Origin: Bacillus sp. FJAT-44742
GTDB taxonomy: Bacteria > Bacillota > Bacilli > Bacillales > Marinococcaceae
Assembly (NCBI RefSeq): GCF_002797315.1
Contig: NZ_KZ454936.1
Span: 2,799,645 to 2,863,644, forward strand
DNA: 64,000 bases
Direction of reading: 5' to 3'
Shown here: positions 15,937 to 25,293 of the stretch, piece after piece
How positions within the stretch are numbered: position 1 is the stretch's first letter
Layout: every line of letters begins with the position of its first letter
Notes under the pieces: model-generated
What the model was told of the DNA's origin: nothing
The model's database searches: none
Seen by the model: the letters and a program-made list of their open reading frames with translations, nothing else
Position numbers and translations under genes: made by a program

Positions 15937-18051
15937 TCAAGTGGCGACAATATCTCTTTCTTTTGTATTTATAACTGCTTTTTCAAGAATTTCAGCAATA
16001 TCCAGGGTGGAAATATCATCTTCCACTTCCTTGGCTTTGGTCCCGTCACTCAGCATCGTCAGGCAGTACGGGCACCCGCTTCCAATCATGGACGGGCTCA
16101 CTTCCATCGCCTGCTCTGCCCGGGCGACGTTCACCCGCTGCCCCGCTTCTTCTTCCATCCACATCATGCCGCCGCCGGCTCCGCAGCACATACCGTCCTC
16201 ACGGTTTCGCTCCATTTCCACGACCGTAAGCCCTGGAATGGCTTTTAAAATTTCTCTTGGAGGATCATACACGTCATTGTAGCGGCCCAGGTAACAGGAA
16301 TCGTGATACGTGATCGTTTCCTTGATTTCATGGGTCGGCTTCAGCTTGCCTTCCCGGACCAGCTCAGCGAGAAGCTCGGTATGGTGATAGACTTCCACGT
16401 CTTCTTCCAGTCCGAAGTCAGGATATTCATTTTTAAACGTATTGTAGGCGTGAGGATCAATCGTGACGATCTTTTTCACATCATTTTTCTGGAACGTGTC
16501 AATGTTTGCCGTCGCAAGCTCCTGAAACAGAAACTCGTTTCCAATCCGTCTTGGCGTGTCGCCGGAGTTCTTTTCCTTGTTTCCAAGAATCGCAAACTTC
16601 ACACCCGCTTCATTCATCAGTTTCGCAAAGGACTGGGCTATCTTTTGACTTCTCTTGTCATAGGAGCCCATGGATCCCACAAAGAACAGGTACTCAAACT
16701 CTTCCCCGCGTTTTTTCATTTCTTTGATCGTCGGCGCGTCGACATCGTCCCGGCTTTCCCGCCAGTTCTCACGCTCTTTGCGGTTAATGCCCCACGGGTT
16801 CCCCTGGCGTTCAATATTCGTCATCGCACGCTGGGCTTCTGAGTCCATCTTACCTTCGGTTAAGACAAGATAACGGCGCATGTCAATAATCTTATCGACG
16901 TGCTCATTCATTACCGGGCACTGGTCCTCACAGTTTCGACACGTTGTACAGGCCCAGAGTTCTTCCTCCGTGATGACATCGCCAATCAGGTTCACCTGTT
17001 CAAAGGAAGCGGCTGCTTCTTCGGCTCCCTGGGAGGCAAGCTGGTTTCCTTTCGTGTTACTGAACGCGTACGCTGGAAGCCACGGGGACTTGGAAGTGAC
17101 AGCCGCGCCTTTCTCGGTGAGATGATCCCGCATTTTCAGAAGCAGGTCCATCGGGGATAAGATCTTCCCGGTGCCCGTCGCCGGACACATATTCGTGCAG
17201 CGCCCGCACTCCACACAGGCGTATAGGTCAAGCAGCTGTTTCTGGTTAAAGTTTTCAATGCGCCCGACCCCGAACTCTTCCTGGGACTCGTCTTCAAAAT
17301 CAATCTTTGACAGCTGTCCTACCTTATTGGTGCGCCCGAACCAGACATTTGCCGGTCCTGCGAGTAAGTGGGCGTGCTTGGACTGAGGCACATACACCAG
17401 GAAGGTCAGTAAAATGAGCAGATGAACCCACCAGGCCACGTAGAAGATGGCTCCGGCCGCCGTGGCCGATAATGGGGAAAGGGCACCCCCAATCACCGAA
17501 GCGATCGGCTCAAACCCGGTCAGGGATTTCCCCAGCCACACCATTTCCGCTCCTTTGGCGACCAGCTTTGACACCATCAGGCCGCCGATAAAAATCAGGA
17601 CCAGTCCTGCTTTCCAATTTCGTTTCAGGCGGACAAGCTTTTCAATATAGCGGCGGTGAAAGGCCCAGACGACCGCCACCAAAATCATGACAACGACAGC
17701 TTCCTGAAACAAAGTGAAAACAGGGTACACCGGACCCAACGGGAGGTGGGACCCCGGATTCAGCCCTTTCCAAATCACATCAATGGCACTAAACTGAACA
17801 AGCAAAAAGCCGTAAAAGAACATGACATGAATGATGCCGCTTTTCTTGTCCTTGAGCAGTTTCTTCTGCCCGAAAACGTTTTCAATAATGGCGTTCCAAC
17901 GCTCTTTTGCCGTATGTTCAAACTCAGCCTTCTTTCCAAGTTTAATATATTCGTAACGTGTTTTTACTAGAGTGTAAAATAAATACAGAGCATATAGAGT
18001 TACTAAAAGAAAGCCAATTAAATTAATCGTCGTCATTCCTTGCTCCCTCAC
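15937..18051 (-). CDS. fadF: Iron-sulfur membrane reductase FadF (ETF:menaquinone oxidoreductase-like)
   Basis: A 704-residue protein matching B. subtilis FadF (YwjF) in length and layout. The N-terminal 240 residues hold about six membrane helices like the heme b subunit of nitrate reductase. Two ferredoxin motifs follow (CVECGRCTNMCP near 281 and CTTCRNCEDQCP near 367). The C-terminal half has HdrB-like CCG domains, with DSCYLGRYNDVYDPPREIL and CCGAGGGMMWMEEE. It probably takes electrons from acyl-CoA dehydrogenases via ETF and passes them to menaquinone during beta-oxidation. It is the last gene of the fatty-acid cluster, separated from it by a terminator. The middle of the gene is far richer in G+C than its ends and neighbours. 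Confidence 0.88.
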   Translation of the reverse strand: MREQGMTTINLIGFLLVTLYALYLFYTLVKTRYEYIKLGKKAEFEHTAKERWNAIIENVFGQKKLLKDKKSGIIHVMFFYGFLLVQFSAIDVIWKGLNPGSHLPLGPVYPVFTLFQEAVVVMILVAVVWAFHRRYIEKLVRLKRNWKAGLVLIFIGGLMVSKLVAKGAEMVWLGKSLTGFEPIASVIGGALSPLSATAAGAIFYVAWWVHLLILLTFLVYVPQSKHAHLLAGPANVWFGRTNKVGQLSKIDFEDESQEEFGVGRIENFNQKQLLDLYACVECGRCTNMCPATGTGKILSPMDLLLKMRDHLTEKGAAVTSKSPWLPAYAFSNTKGNQLASQGAEEAAASFEQVNLIGDVITEEELWACTTCRNCEDQCPVMNEHVDKIIDMRRYLVLTEGKMDSEAQRAMTNIERQGNPWGINRKERENWRESRDDVDAPTIKEMKKRGEEFEYLFFVGSMGSYDKRSQKIAQSFAKLMNEAGVKFAILGNKEKNSGDTPRRIGNEFLFQELATANIDTFQKNDVKKIVTIDPHAYNTFKNEYPDFGLEEDVEVYHHTELLAELVREGKLKPTHEIKETITYHDSCYLGRYNDVYDPPREILKAIPGLTVVEMERNREDGMCCGAGGGMMWMEEEAGQRVNVARAEQAMEVSPSMIGSGCPYCLTMLSDGTKAKEVEDDISTLDIAEILEKAVINTKERDIVAT

Positions 18052-18175
18052 TTTCTGCTATTATCCATTCCAAGTTGGTTTCTATAATGAAGGGAAAATT
18101 TCTATTAACGAAAACACCCCGCCAGCAGGCTGTTTCACCTAAATGCCGGTCACAAACATCCGTGTTTTTCTGAAA

Positions 18176-18204
18176 ATCGGAGGGGAAAAACAATTCCCCT
18201 CCTC
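18176..18204 (-). terminator. Intrinsic terminator after the TAXI binding-protein gene
   Basis: GGAGGGGAA and TTCCCCTCC pair; on the minus strand GATTTTC follows. It lies about 40 bases beyond the TAXI stop and would separate the large operon from fadF. Confidence 0.7.
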
Positions 18205-18244
18205 CTCCAACCCATTTATCCTTGTACAGTCAGGAGTGTTTTCC

Positions 18245-19252
18245 TTACTCTACAACTCCAATCTCTTCGTAGTATCGTTTTGCTCCAGGATGCATGTTTT
18301 CATCCGGGTCTACCAGGCCGTGATAACCTAGCTCTGGATCAAAATAATCCCCTCTGTTTGGCTGTTCGTCCTGAAAACGTTCAAGGTTCTCCCAAAGGGA
18401 TTTTGTGAGCTCGTAAACAGTCTCTTCATCCATATCTTCATTTACGACTACCATAGCCATGGTTGAAACAGTTGGTACATCCTCTTCTAAATTAGAATAA
18501 GAGCCAGCGGGAATTGACATTTCAACATTATATCCGTATCCTGCTTCATCCAGCTCTTGCAAGGCATCTTCGGGTATTGGGAGAGGACGGACAGGGTTGG
18601 TCGTGTCCAGCTCACTTAATCCTGTTACATAGGGTGACCCTCCTTGTACGACCATATCAATCCCGCCATCTCTCATTTGGTTGTTGGCATCTCCGTAGCC
18701 GTTATATGTTACACTTCCGCCGTTTGCTTCAATATCTTCAGTCGTATAACCCATTGCCTCAAACACACGTTCAGCTGTTTGAGAACTGGCATCATTAGCT
18801 TCTCCCGGAATGATGTCTGCTCCGTTTTCCAGAGCTTCTTCAATTGTTTCATAAGGACTGGAATCCAATACAGCAAAATTCCATAACGTAGGATACAGCA
18901 CAGCTAGTCCTTTTATATTTTCTTGAGGGTCTCCTTCAAACGATCCTCGCCCTTCAATAGCATCGGCAAAATCAGAAGCAAAGGCCATCCCTGTCAGCAT
19001 TTCTGTTCCCTGGTTCACATCACGAATATTTCCTATCGCTCCTCCCTCCACAACAGTTATATTTGCCCCTTCTATATCATCCATCCATATATCAGTCATC
19101 AAAGTGGAAAGAGGATACCAGCCAGAAGCTGTAGGCCCTGAAATATGTGAATGCATCAAATCACTCTCAGAATTACCTCCTGCGCTTTCCCCTCCGCATC
19201 CAGTGATCATCAACATGCCCGCTGCCCCTGCAATTAATCCATAACGTTTCAT
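18245..19252 (-). CDS. TAXI-family TRAP transporter solute-binding lipoprotein
   Basis: A 335-residue exported lipoprotein: signal peptide of about 18 residues ending in lipobox LMITGC with Cys19, then a Gly/Ser linker. The mature part has TAXI-family features, including ISGPTASGWYPLSTLMTDI and VVEGGAIGNIRDVNQG near residue 65. It would bind a carboxylate at the cell surface and deliver it to the 4TM-12TM permease encoded at 23169-25172, from which it is separated by three genes. The protein is acidic, as expected for a salt-adapted cell. It starts 68 bases after the ligase gene; a CAGGG/CCCTG hairpin in the gap may adjust its expression. Confidence 0.85.
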   Translation of the reverse strand: MKRYGLIAGAAGMLMITGCGGESAGGNSESDLMHSHISGPTASGWYPLSTLMTDIWMDDIEGANITVVEGGAIGNIRDVNQGTEMLTGMAFASDFADAIEGRGSFEGDPQENIKGLAVLYPTLWNFAVLDSSPYETIEEALENGADIIPGEANDASSQTAERVFEAMGYTTEDIEANGGSVTYNGYGDANNQMRDGGIDMVVQGGSPYVTGLSELDTTNPVRPLPIPEDALQELDEAGYGYNVEMSIPAGSYSNLEEDVPTVSTMAMVVVNEDMDEETVYELTKSLWENLERFQDEQPNRGDYFDPELGYHGLVDPDENMHPGAKRYYEEIGVVE

Positions 19253-19320
19253 ACTTATCCCTCTTTCTTTTGTTATTCAGGGTGCTCCCTGTAAGTGCTT
19301 GAAAACCTGGTCTCGCAGCC

Positions 19321-20934
19321 TTACTTTAAAAGCTGGTTTTCTTTCGCTTGATTTTGGAGTGTTCGTTTTAATATTTTTCCTACGCTTGTTTTCGGCAGTG
19401 AGGGTAAAATGTCTATCTTTGTTGGCACCTTGTACACTGCGAGTCTTTCTTTTAACCACATTCTAAGCTCCTCTTTATCTATGAAACCTTGATCTTTCAA
19501 TACAACCGCTGCCTGCACGGTTTCCCCCCTGTATTCATCTGGTATCCCGTACACCGCTGCTTCTTGAATAGAAGGATGTTCATAAAGCACATTTTCTATT
19601 TCTCTAGGATAAACATTGTACCCACTGGCAATAATTAACTCTTTTTTTCGTCCTACGATATAAAAATAGCCGTCTTTATCCATTCGGGCCAAGTCCCCTG
19701 TATACAGCCAGCCGTTCACCAGTGTCCTCTTTGTATCTTCTTCTCTTTGCCAGTATCCTTTCATTACCTGAGGACCTTTTATGACTAATTCACCCACTTC
19801 CCCAACTGGCATTTCTTTTTCGCCAGTAAACTGATCGACAATCTTACAATCCGTGTTAGGAACCGGGATGCCGATACTTCCTGCTTTTCTGACTCCCTGT
19901 GCAGGGTTCCGATGAGTAGTCGGAGAGGTTTCTGACAGCCCGTATCCTTCTAAAATGACGGCTCCAGTTTTTTCTTCAAAAGCTCTAATTACTTCCAACG
20001 GAAGAGGGGCAGAACCAGCCATGCATAATTTCAGAGATTTCATCGTTTCTTCTGTAGCCTCAGGCTGTTTTAAAAGAGCCGCATAAACAGTCGGAACACC
20101 GGAAAACAAGGTAGGTCTTTCTTTTCGAATAATTTCAAGGAACTTCTTTGGGTCAAAGCGGGAAATACAGATTATGGTGGAACCTCTGAATACAGCCAGG
20201 AGCATGACAGCACTCATTCCATAGACGTGGTAAAAAGGTGATACACCAAGCAGTTTCTCTCCCTCTTCACTAATATCTTTCACAGTAAAATGATAGTTTT
20301 GATAGACATTGGAGAAAATGTTCTGATGGGTGAGCATAACTCCTTTGCTTTTGCCGGTCGTGCCTCCCGTATATTGCAGCACAGCTACATCTTCGTAAGG
20401 GTTGATATCATGCTCAGGAGCCAGAGCAGGGTTTCCATTTTCGATCATGGCTTCGAAAGACTCTGTATCACCGCTGGATTGAGCGGCAGAGACAAGGACT
20501 ACTCCAAGCTTATTCCTGCGATCCGCTCGCTGAATTTTGTCAGCATGTTCGGCATGGCTGATTGCCCAGCTGGCCTTTGAATCATTAATTAACTCTCTTA
20601 ACTCCTCACTCGTATAAAGAGGATTCGCTTGTACAACAGTCCCTCCAAGTCTTATTACAGCAAAATAAGCGACGATGTACTCTTTACTATTAAAAAGTTT
20701 TATCAAAGCCCGGTCACCCGGCTTAAACCCTTTTACAAACAGGGAATGAGAGAATGAAAGAACTTTTTCGTACAACTTCTGATAACTCCACCGCACTGGC
20801 CCATCAATAACAGCCGTGTTTGTGGGCCTTTTTTTAAAAGCTTTTTTTAATAAAGAAGACAAAGACGCCGTTGGGATAGAAACCTCTTTTTCAACCCCTG
20901 GCGGATAATGTTTATACCATGGCCGATCAATCAT
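19321..20934 (-). CDS. Long-chain acyl-CoA synthetase (AMP-binding family), copy 1
   Basis: A 537-residue AMP-forming ligase. The P-loop-like motif LQYTGGTTGKSKGVMLTH is near residues 186-203, the GYGLSETSP adenine motif near 327, and YTGDLARMDKDGYFYIVGRK near 420. The C-terminal catalytic lysine lies in PKTSVGKILKR. It activates a carboxylic acid to its CoA thioester at the inner face of the membrane. It closely resembles the second ligase in the cluster (32460-34091), which points to duplication. It lies between an MFS gene and the TAXI binding protein, so it probably activates the acid they import. Confidence 0.88.
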   Translation of the reverse strand: MIDRPWYKHYPPGVEKEVSIPTASLSSLLKKAFKKRPTNTAVIDGPVRWSYQKLYEKVLSFSHSLFVKGFKPGDRALIKLFNSKEYIVAYFAVIRLGGTVVQANPLYTSEELRELINDSKASWAISHAEHADKIQRADRRNKLGVVLVSAAQSSGDTESFEAMIENGNPALAPEHDINPYEDVAVLQYTGGTTGKSKGVMLTHQNIFSNVYQNYHFTVKDISEEGEKLLGVSPFYHVYGMSAVMLLAVFRGSTIICISRFDPKKFLEIIRKERPTLFSGVPTVYAALLKQPEATEETMKSLKLCMAGSAPLPLEVIRAFEEKTGAVILEGYGLSETSPTTHRNPAQGVRKAGSIGIPVPNTDCKIVDQFTGEKEMPVGEVGELVIKGPQVMKGYWQREEDTKRTLVNGWLYTGDLARMDKDGYFYIVGRKKELIIASGYNVYPREIENVLYEHPSIQEAAVYGIPDEYRGETVQAAVVLKDQGFIDKEELRMWLKERLAVYKVPTKIDILPSLPKTSVGKILKRTLQNQAKENQLLK

Positions 20935-20962
20935 TCTTTCCCTCCTCTTTATAAGTGATCAA

Positions 20963-22417
20963 TCAATCCTGAGCCTGTGAACGAGAGACCTTATTTTTGT
21001 TCATATAGGCATGATTTTCTTTAGAGAATGAATCTGTATTTTTATGATTTAATTTCATTTGATGAGTTTGCATATAAAAAGGAAGAAACACAGCAAACGC
21101 GACAATTGCGGCAATGAAGAGCAGGGAATAAGCGTTACTGTATGCCTGGCTGCCGTCTTGCCAGAAGGCGTTCCACAAAGCATCAGAAGCAAAAGGTATT
21201 TCCAGAATCTTCCCGGTCAGTGCCACACCAAAAGCTCCTCCAGAAAACTGAATTAACTGTATCGTTCCGTACCCCGATGTCATCTGTTCTGGGTGCAAGT
21301 ATCTTGTCATGAAATTGGACATTCCCATGGTGATGCAGGAAAACCCTGTGCTTGAAACAAAAAAGAAGAAGGTGACAAGTAAAGGGTAACGATCTCCAAA
21401 GCCTGAAAAGAGGAACGTCCCAGCCAGCATACACACTGCGCTTAAGCCAATAATCCTAGGCAAGCCGATTCTCTCCACGTGTTCACCCAAAAACTTCATA
21501 ACAATAGTAGAGGCCAGCGCGCCTAGAAATACGATCCAGCCTACAGCGGCTATACTTTTACCATGTATGTGAACGAGTAACAAAGGGGTCACAAATAAAA
21601 TAGAAAAGTGAATAAAGAAAATGGTAAAAGCTAAAAACAGGGCCTTTTGATAAATACGATCCTGAAGCATTGACAGTGGTAGAAAGGGATCCTGTTTTCT
21701 TTTAATGTGAAATAAGAAAAGAGGAAAGCATAACGCCCCGAGCAAATACCAAAGCACGCCAGAAGAAACAACCAACAAAAGTGAAATAATAGAGATACTG
21801 AATAATAGAAAGCCTGTAATATCAAAGCTTCCATTCCTCTCTACACGAGAGGGAATATAGCGCCGATAAATAGGGATCGTTAAAACTCCAAGTAAGCTTA
21901 CAGTAAACAAATATCGCCAGCCCAGATAATCACTAATCACCCCGCCTAATAAAGGCCCCAGGCCAAATCCCAAGGCAGAGGCAGAGGCTATCATAGCGAT
22001 TGCCTTGTTTCTTTCCCCTATTGGAAAATAACGGGAAACGACTACAATGCCAAGCGCTGAAATAGCCGAAGTTCCTCCTGCCTGAATGACGCGTGCTGCC
22101 ACAAGGACTGGATAGCTGTCTCCAAGCATTCCTGCTACAGAGCCAATGCCTAATAGCCCAAGACCAATAGTGAGTAAGGAAGGGATGGAAAAAAAAGCAG
22201 TAAGGCGGCCATATAAGAGTGTGCCTACCGCGAAACAAACAGAATAGCTGGTAACCATCCAGGCTGCCAATGAAGCTGTGAGTTGAAAATCTGATTGAAT
22301 TTCAGGTACTGCTATGGTAAACATAGATGTATTCATTACCATGATGAGAACATTGATAAATAGCGTAAATGATAAAAGCTTCTCTCGATTTATCTCTCGT
22401 TCTTTGAGACTTGGCAA
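20963..22417 (-). CDS. MFS transporter, DHA2 (14-TM) type
   Basis: A 484-residue major-facilitator protein with 14 predicted membrane segments. The motif-A-like region between TM2 and TM3 reads LLYGRLTAFFSIPSLL, and motif C-like ALGFGLGPLLGGVIS lies in TM5. DHA2 members are mostly drug or toxic-acid exporters, and this one resembles the TetK/QacA group. In this operon, between a dehydrogenase/reductase and a CoA ligase, it could export excess acid or import a substrate. The direction is not readable. It has a hydrophilic C-terminal tail of about 35 residues. Gaps to its neighbours are about 30 bases. Confidence 0.8.
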   Translation of the reverse strand: MPSLKEREINREKLLSFTLFINVLIMVMNTSMFTIAVPEIQSDFQLTASLAAWMVTSYSVCFAVGTLLYGRLTAFFSIPSLLTIGLGLLGIGSVAGMLGDSYPVLVAARVIQAGGTSAISALGIVVVSRYFPIGERNKAIAMIASASALGFGLGPLLGGVISDYLGWRYLFTVSLLGVLTIPIYRRYIPSRVERNGSFDITGFLLFSISIISLLLVVSSGVLWYLLGALCFPLFLFHIKRKQDPFLPLSMLQDRIYQKALFLAFTIFFIHFSILFVTPLLLVHIHGKSIAAVGWIVFLGALASTIVMKFLGEHVERIGLPRIIGLSAVCMLAGTFLFSGFGDRYPLLVTFFFFVSSTGFSCITMGMSNFMTRYLHPEQMTSGYGTIQLIQFSGGAFGVALTGKILEIPFASDALWNAFWQDGSQAYSNAYSLLFIAAIVAFAVFLPFYMQTHQMKLNHKNTDSFSKENHAYMNKNKVSRSQAQD

Positions 22418-22447
22418 AACAATATCCTCTTTTCTTTACTGCCTATT

Positions 22448-23203
22448 TTATAGATGAGCACCCCCATCGACTGGGAGAGTATGGCCTGTTACGAAATCAC
22501 TCGCTGAAGATGCTAAAAATAAAATGGGTCCGCGTAATAAAGGCGGCTCACCAATGCGTTGCAGTGGTATGCCTTTTTTTATTTGCTCTTCTTTTTCTTC
22601 AAGAATTCCTTTTGTCATGTCACTCTTAAAGAATCCGGGTGCAATGGCATTAACGTAAATATTATGAGAAGCCCACTTTCTTGCAAGGTCCTTGGTAAAG
22701 TGAATGACAGCTGCTTTGCTCGTACTGTACCCTATGGCATCCAGTACTTCAGGAGGCTCTGCTTTTAATCCAGCTACGGAGGCAACGTTAATGATTTTTC
22801 CGTAGCCTTGTTCTTTCATCACCTTTCCTACTCGCTGGGAAAGAAGAAAAGGTCCTTTTACATTTACGTTCATTACTTTATCCCATGCCTCCTCCGGCAT
22901 ATCTTCAACAGAGGCCCCCCATGTTGCTCCGCTGTTGTTCACTAAGATATCTATCCGCTCGTATTTATTTAAAATATTCTGAATGAAATGTTCAATCTGG
23001 TCCTTTTGGGTGACGTCACAGGGTTCGGCATATACTTCCTGACCTGTTTCTTTTAAGACTTGCACAGCACGGCCTTCAACCTCAATACGTCTGGAGCATA
23101 CGCAAACCGTACAGCCTGCTTCCGCCAGAGTAAGAGCAATTTCGAATCCAAGGCCCCTTGCACCACCACTAACCAGTGCTACTTTCCCTTTCAGATCTTC
23201 CAT
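22448..23203 (-). CDS. Short-chain dehydrogenase/reductase (FabG-like)
   Basis: A 251-residue classical SDR. The cofactor motif is SGGARGLGFEIA (residues 14-25), NNSGATWG is the NNAG-equivalent, and the catalytic set is Ser (NVASVAG), Tyr and Lys (YSTSKAA). It likely oxidises or reduces a hydroxyacyl or hydroxy-acid substrate with NAD(P). The start codon lies inside the TRAP permease gene (35-base overlap), preceded by GGAGCAGAAGAA, so translation is coupled to the permease. That pairing suggests it acts on the compound the permease brings in. Confidence 0.8.
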   Translation of the reverse strand: MEDLKGKVALVSGGARGLGFEIALTLAEAGCTVCVCSRRIEVEGRAVQVLKETGQEVYAEPCDVTQKDQIEHFIQNILNKYERIDILVNNSGATWGASVEDMPEEAWDKVMNVNVKGPFLLSQRVGKVMKEQGYGKIINVASVAGLKAEPPEVLDAIGYSTSKAAVIHFTKDLARKWASHNIYVNAIAPGFFKSDMTKGILEEKEEQIKKGIPLQRIGEPPLLRGPILFLASSASDFVTGHTLPVDGGAHL

Positions 23204-25172
23204 TTCTTCTGCTCCCTTCTTGTGAACTTCGAGCGAAGCTCATTTTATTTTTTATCCATTGGTACATAAAGACTCCAAGAAAGAGAAGTATACCAAGCCC
23301 ATCTGTGACCGGTTCAAAGGCTACAAGCAGGAGGGCTGCTGCCAGGAATGTGATTCTTTGCAAAAGGTTAGTTGCTGAAACCGCATAACCCTGTATGAAA
23401 CACGCAAAGGAAACAAGTCCTATCGTTGCCGTTCCTACTCCTAAAATAATAGTAGGTGTGCTTCCTTCCAAAAGAAGGGTAGGGTTATAAATAAACATAT
23501 AAGGAAGCAGAAATCCTGCAATCCCTATTCTCATTGACTGAAAGGATGTCCGCATCGGCTCTCCCCTTGCAATCCCCGCCGTAATATAGGACGTGATTGC
23601 CACAGGAGGAGTAATTCCTGAGAATATTCCAAAATAGAATACAAACAGGTGAGCTGCAATTACCGGTACACCAACTTGTGTTAAACCACCGACAGCTACT
23701 GTTGCCAAAATAACATAGGCAGAAACGGTGGGCATCCCCATACCTAGAATAATAGACGCCACCATGATTAACAGAAGCAGTGGCAGCAGTTCTCCTCCTG
23801 ATAGATCAACTGCGAGTCGGGAGAACCTTGTTCCTAACCCTGTCATAATGACCGCACCGGTGATAATACCAGCTCCTGCACAGGCCATAATCGTTGAAAT
23901 GGAGTTTTTTATACCTTGTTCAATGGCACCAAGAAATTTGACAAATGATAACCGTGTTTCTTTTCTGAGTAAGCTTATTAAACACAAGGACACGATTGCC
24001 CACATTCCTGCCCTCATAGGACTGTAACCTTGGATCATCATGACCACAATGAGGATAAGAGGGAGCATTAAATATCCTCTTTTAAAGATGACTTCCCAAA
24101 AGTTTGGAAGCTGTGTCTTCGGCAAGCCTTCAAGCCCCTGCTTTCGTGCTTGTAAATAAATCATTAAGCTCGCCATGAAGAAGTACAGGAGAGCAGGAAT
24201 CAGAGCATAAGCCGCAATTTGTATAAAAGGAATTCCTGTGTACTCTGCCATAATAAAAGCAGCTGCTCCCATTATTGGCGGCATAATCTGCCCTCCCTGG
24301 GAGGCTACTGCCTCAACACCGCCTGAGAAGTTTCTTGAATATCCTACTTTCCGCATAAGAGGGATCGTAAAAGGTCCCGTCATGGTGGCGTTTGCTACCC
24401 CGTTTCCTGTAATTGTCCCCATCATTCCACTTGAAAGAACTGAAGCAAGAGCAGGGCCACCACGTAATCTTCCGGTGAGAGAGAAAGCAAAATCAATAAA
24501 GAATTGCCCAGCTCCCGTCCGCAATAAAATGGATGCAAAAAGCAGGAACAAAATTAAGACAGTGGAAGCAATGTAAATAGGGTCTGAAAAAATTCCGTTT
24601 GTAGAAATAAACATCGTGTCAATTAGTCGGTTAAAGCTGTACCCCGGATGACCAGCCAGACCGGGAAAATAAGGACCTGCAAACACATAGATAATGAAAA
24701 ACAAAGTGAGCGAGGCCATAGCAATTCCTACAGTTCTTCTAACACCTTCGATAATTAAAGCCATCATTAGAGTTCCTGCAGCGATGTCCATTGGTAAGAC
24801 GTTCCCTCCGCGCATTGACACCTCCGGGTAAGCAAGGAACGTAAATGCGACCAATGCTGCAGACAATAATAATGGAACGAGGTCAAACACAGGATGTAAT
24901 CTATTTCGTCCCTTTTTATAAGGAACAAAACTGAAACAGAGGAAAAGGGCAAGGGAAGTAAATACCGCTCTATGCTGCCACGCTGGCATACCGCCAAAAG
25001 CAGCAGAATACAGAATGTAAAAAGCCAGTCCTATACAAATAGCAGAAAGGAAAAGCCGCCAGGTACGATAGGCACGTGACCAGCCGTTTTCCTGGTCAAG
25101 TACCTCCTCCAGGTTACTTCGTTCCTCCTCATCAACTCTTAGATCAATCTTGTCAGTTTCATTAGTCTTCAT
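23169..25172 (-). CDS. TRAP transporter fused permease (DctQM, TAXI type)
   Basis: A 667-residue membrane protein with about 17 transmembrane segments, the fused 4TM-12TM arrangement that partners TAXI binding proteins. Conserved DctM elements include GMMGTITGNGVANATMTGPF near residue 250, GGQIMPPIMGAAAFIMAEYTG near 285, and MGMPTVSAYVILATVAV near 480. It is a sodium-driven secondary importer of carboxylates. The binding protein of the pair is four genes downstream. The ribosome site AAAGGGGGG overlaps a potential hairpin (25180-25210) that could mask it. Confidence 0.88.
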   Translation of the reverse strand: MKTNETDKIDLRVDEEERSNLEEVLDQENGWSRAYRTWRLFLSAICIGLAFYILYSAAFGGMPAWQHRAVFTSLALFLCFSFVPYKKGRNRLHPVFDLVPLLLSAALVAFTFLAYPEVSMRGGNVLPMDIAAGTLMMALIIEGVRRTVGIAMASLTLFFIIYVFAGPYFPGLAGHPGYSFNRLIDTMFISTNGIFSDPIYIASTVLILFLLFASILLRTGAGQFFIDFAFSLTGRLRGGPALASVLSSGMMGTITGNGVANATMTGPFTIPLMRKVGYSRNFSGGVEAVASQGGQIMPPIMGAAAFIMAEYTGIPFIQIAAYALIPALLYFFMASLMIYLQARKQGLEGLPKTQLPNFWEVIFKRGYLMLPLILIVVMMIQGYSPMRAGMWAIVSLCLISLLRKETRLSFVKFLGAIEQGIKNSISTIMACAGAGIITGAVIMTGLGTRFSRLAVDLSGGELLPLLLLIMVASIILGMGMPTVSAYVILATVAVGGLTQVGVPVIAAHLFVFYFGIFSGITPPVAITSYITAGIARGEPMRTSFQSMRIGIAGFLLPYMFIYNPTLLLEGSTPTIILGVGTATIGLVSFACFIQGYAVSATNLLQRITFLAAALLLVAFEPVTDGLGILLFLGVFMYQWIKNKMSFARSSQEGSRRNGRSERESSTG

Positions 25173-25179
25173 GAAAAAT

Positions 25180-25212
25180 CCCCCCTTTGATTGGGGACTA
25201 ATGAAATCCCCT
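25180..25212 (-). promoter_or_regulatory. Mutually exclusive hairpins over the TRAP permease ribosome site
   Basis: On the minus strand GGGGA and TCCCC can pair just before the ribosome site. Alternatively the CCCC can pair with the GGGGGG of the ribosome site itself. Either fold excludes the other, so translation could be switched. Confidence 0.35.
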
Positions 25213-25293
25213 CCACGAGACTGGCAGCCTGAATACCCTTCTTCATTCAGCTAAAATAGTGTTAACCCTTTGAAAACGCTGTCATAAATGTGG

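Noticed and set aside
16303-16842. Long plus-strand open frame (179 codons) opposite fadF
   Set aside because: Long antisense frames are expected in the G+C-rich block of fadF; the composition is not protein-like and no ribosome site precedes it.
25224-25247. FadR-like palindrome (TGAAT...TCATTCA) between thiolase and TRAP permease genes
   Set aside because: The left half-site deviates (TGAATAC) and the spacing is two bases longer than the B. subtilis FadR box, so it is too weak to call.
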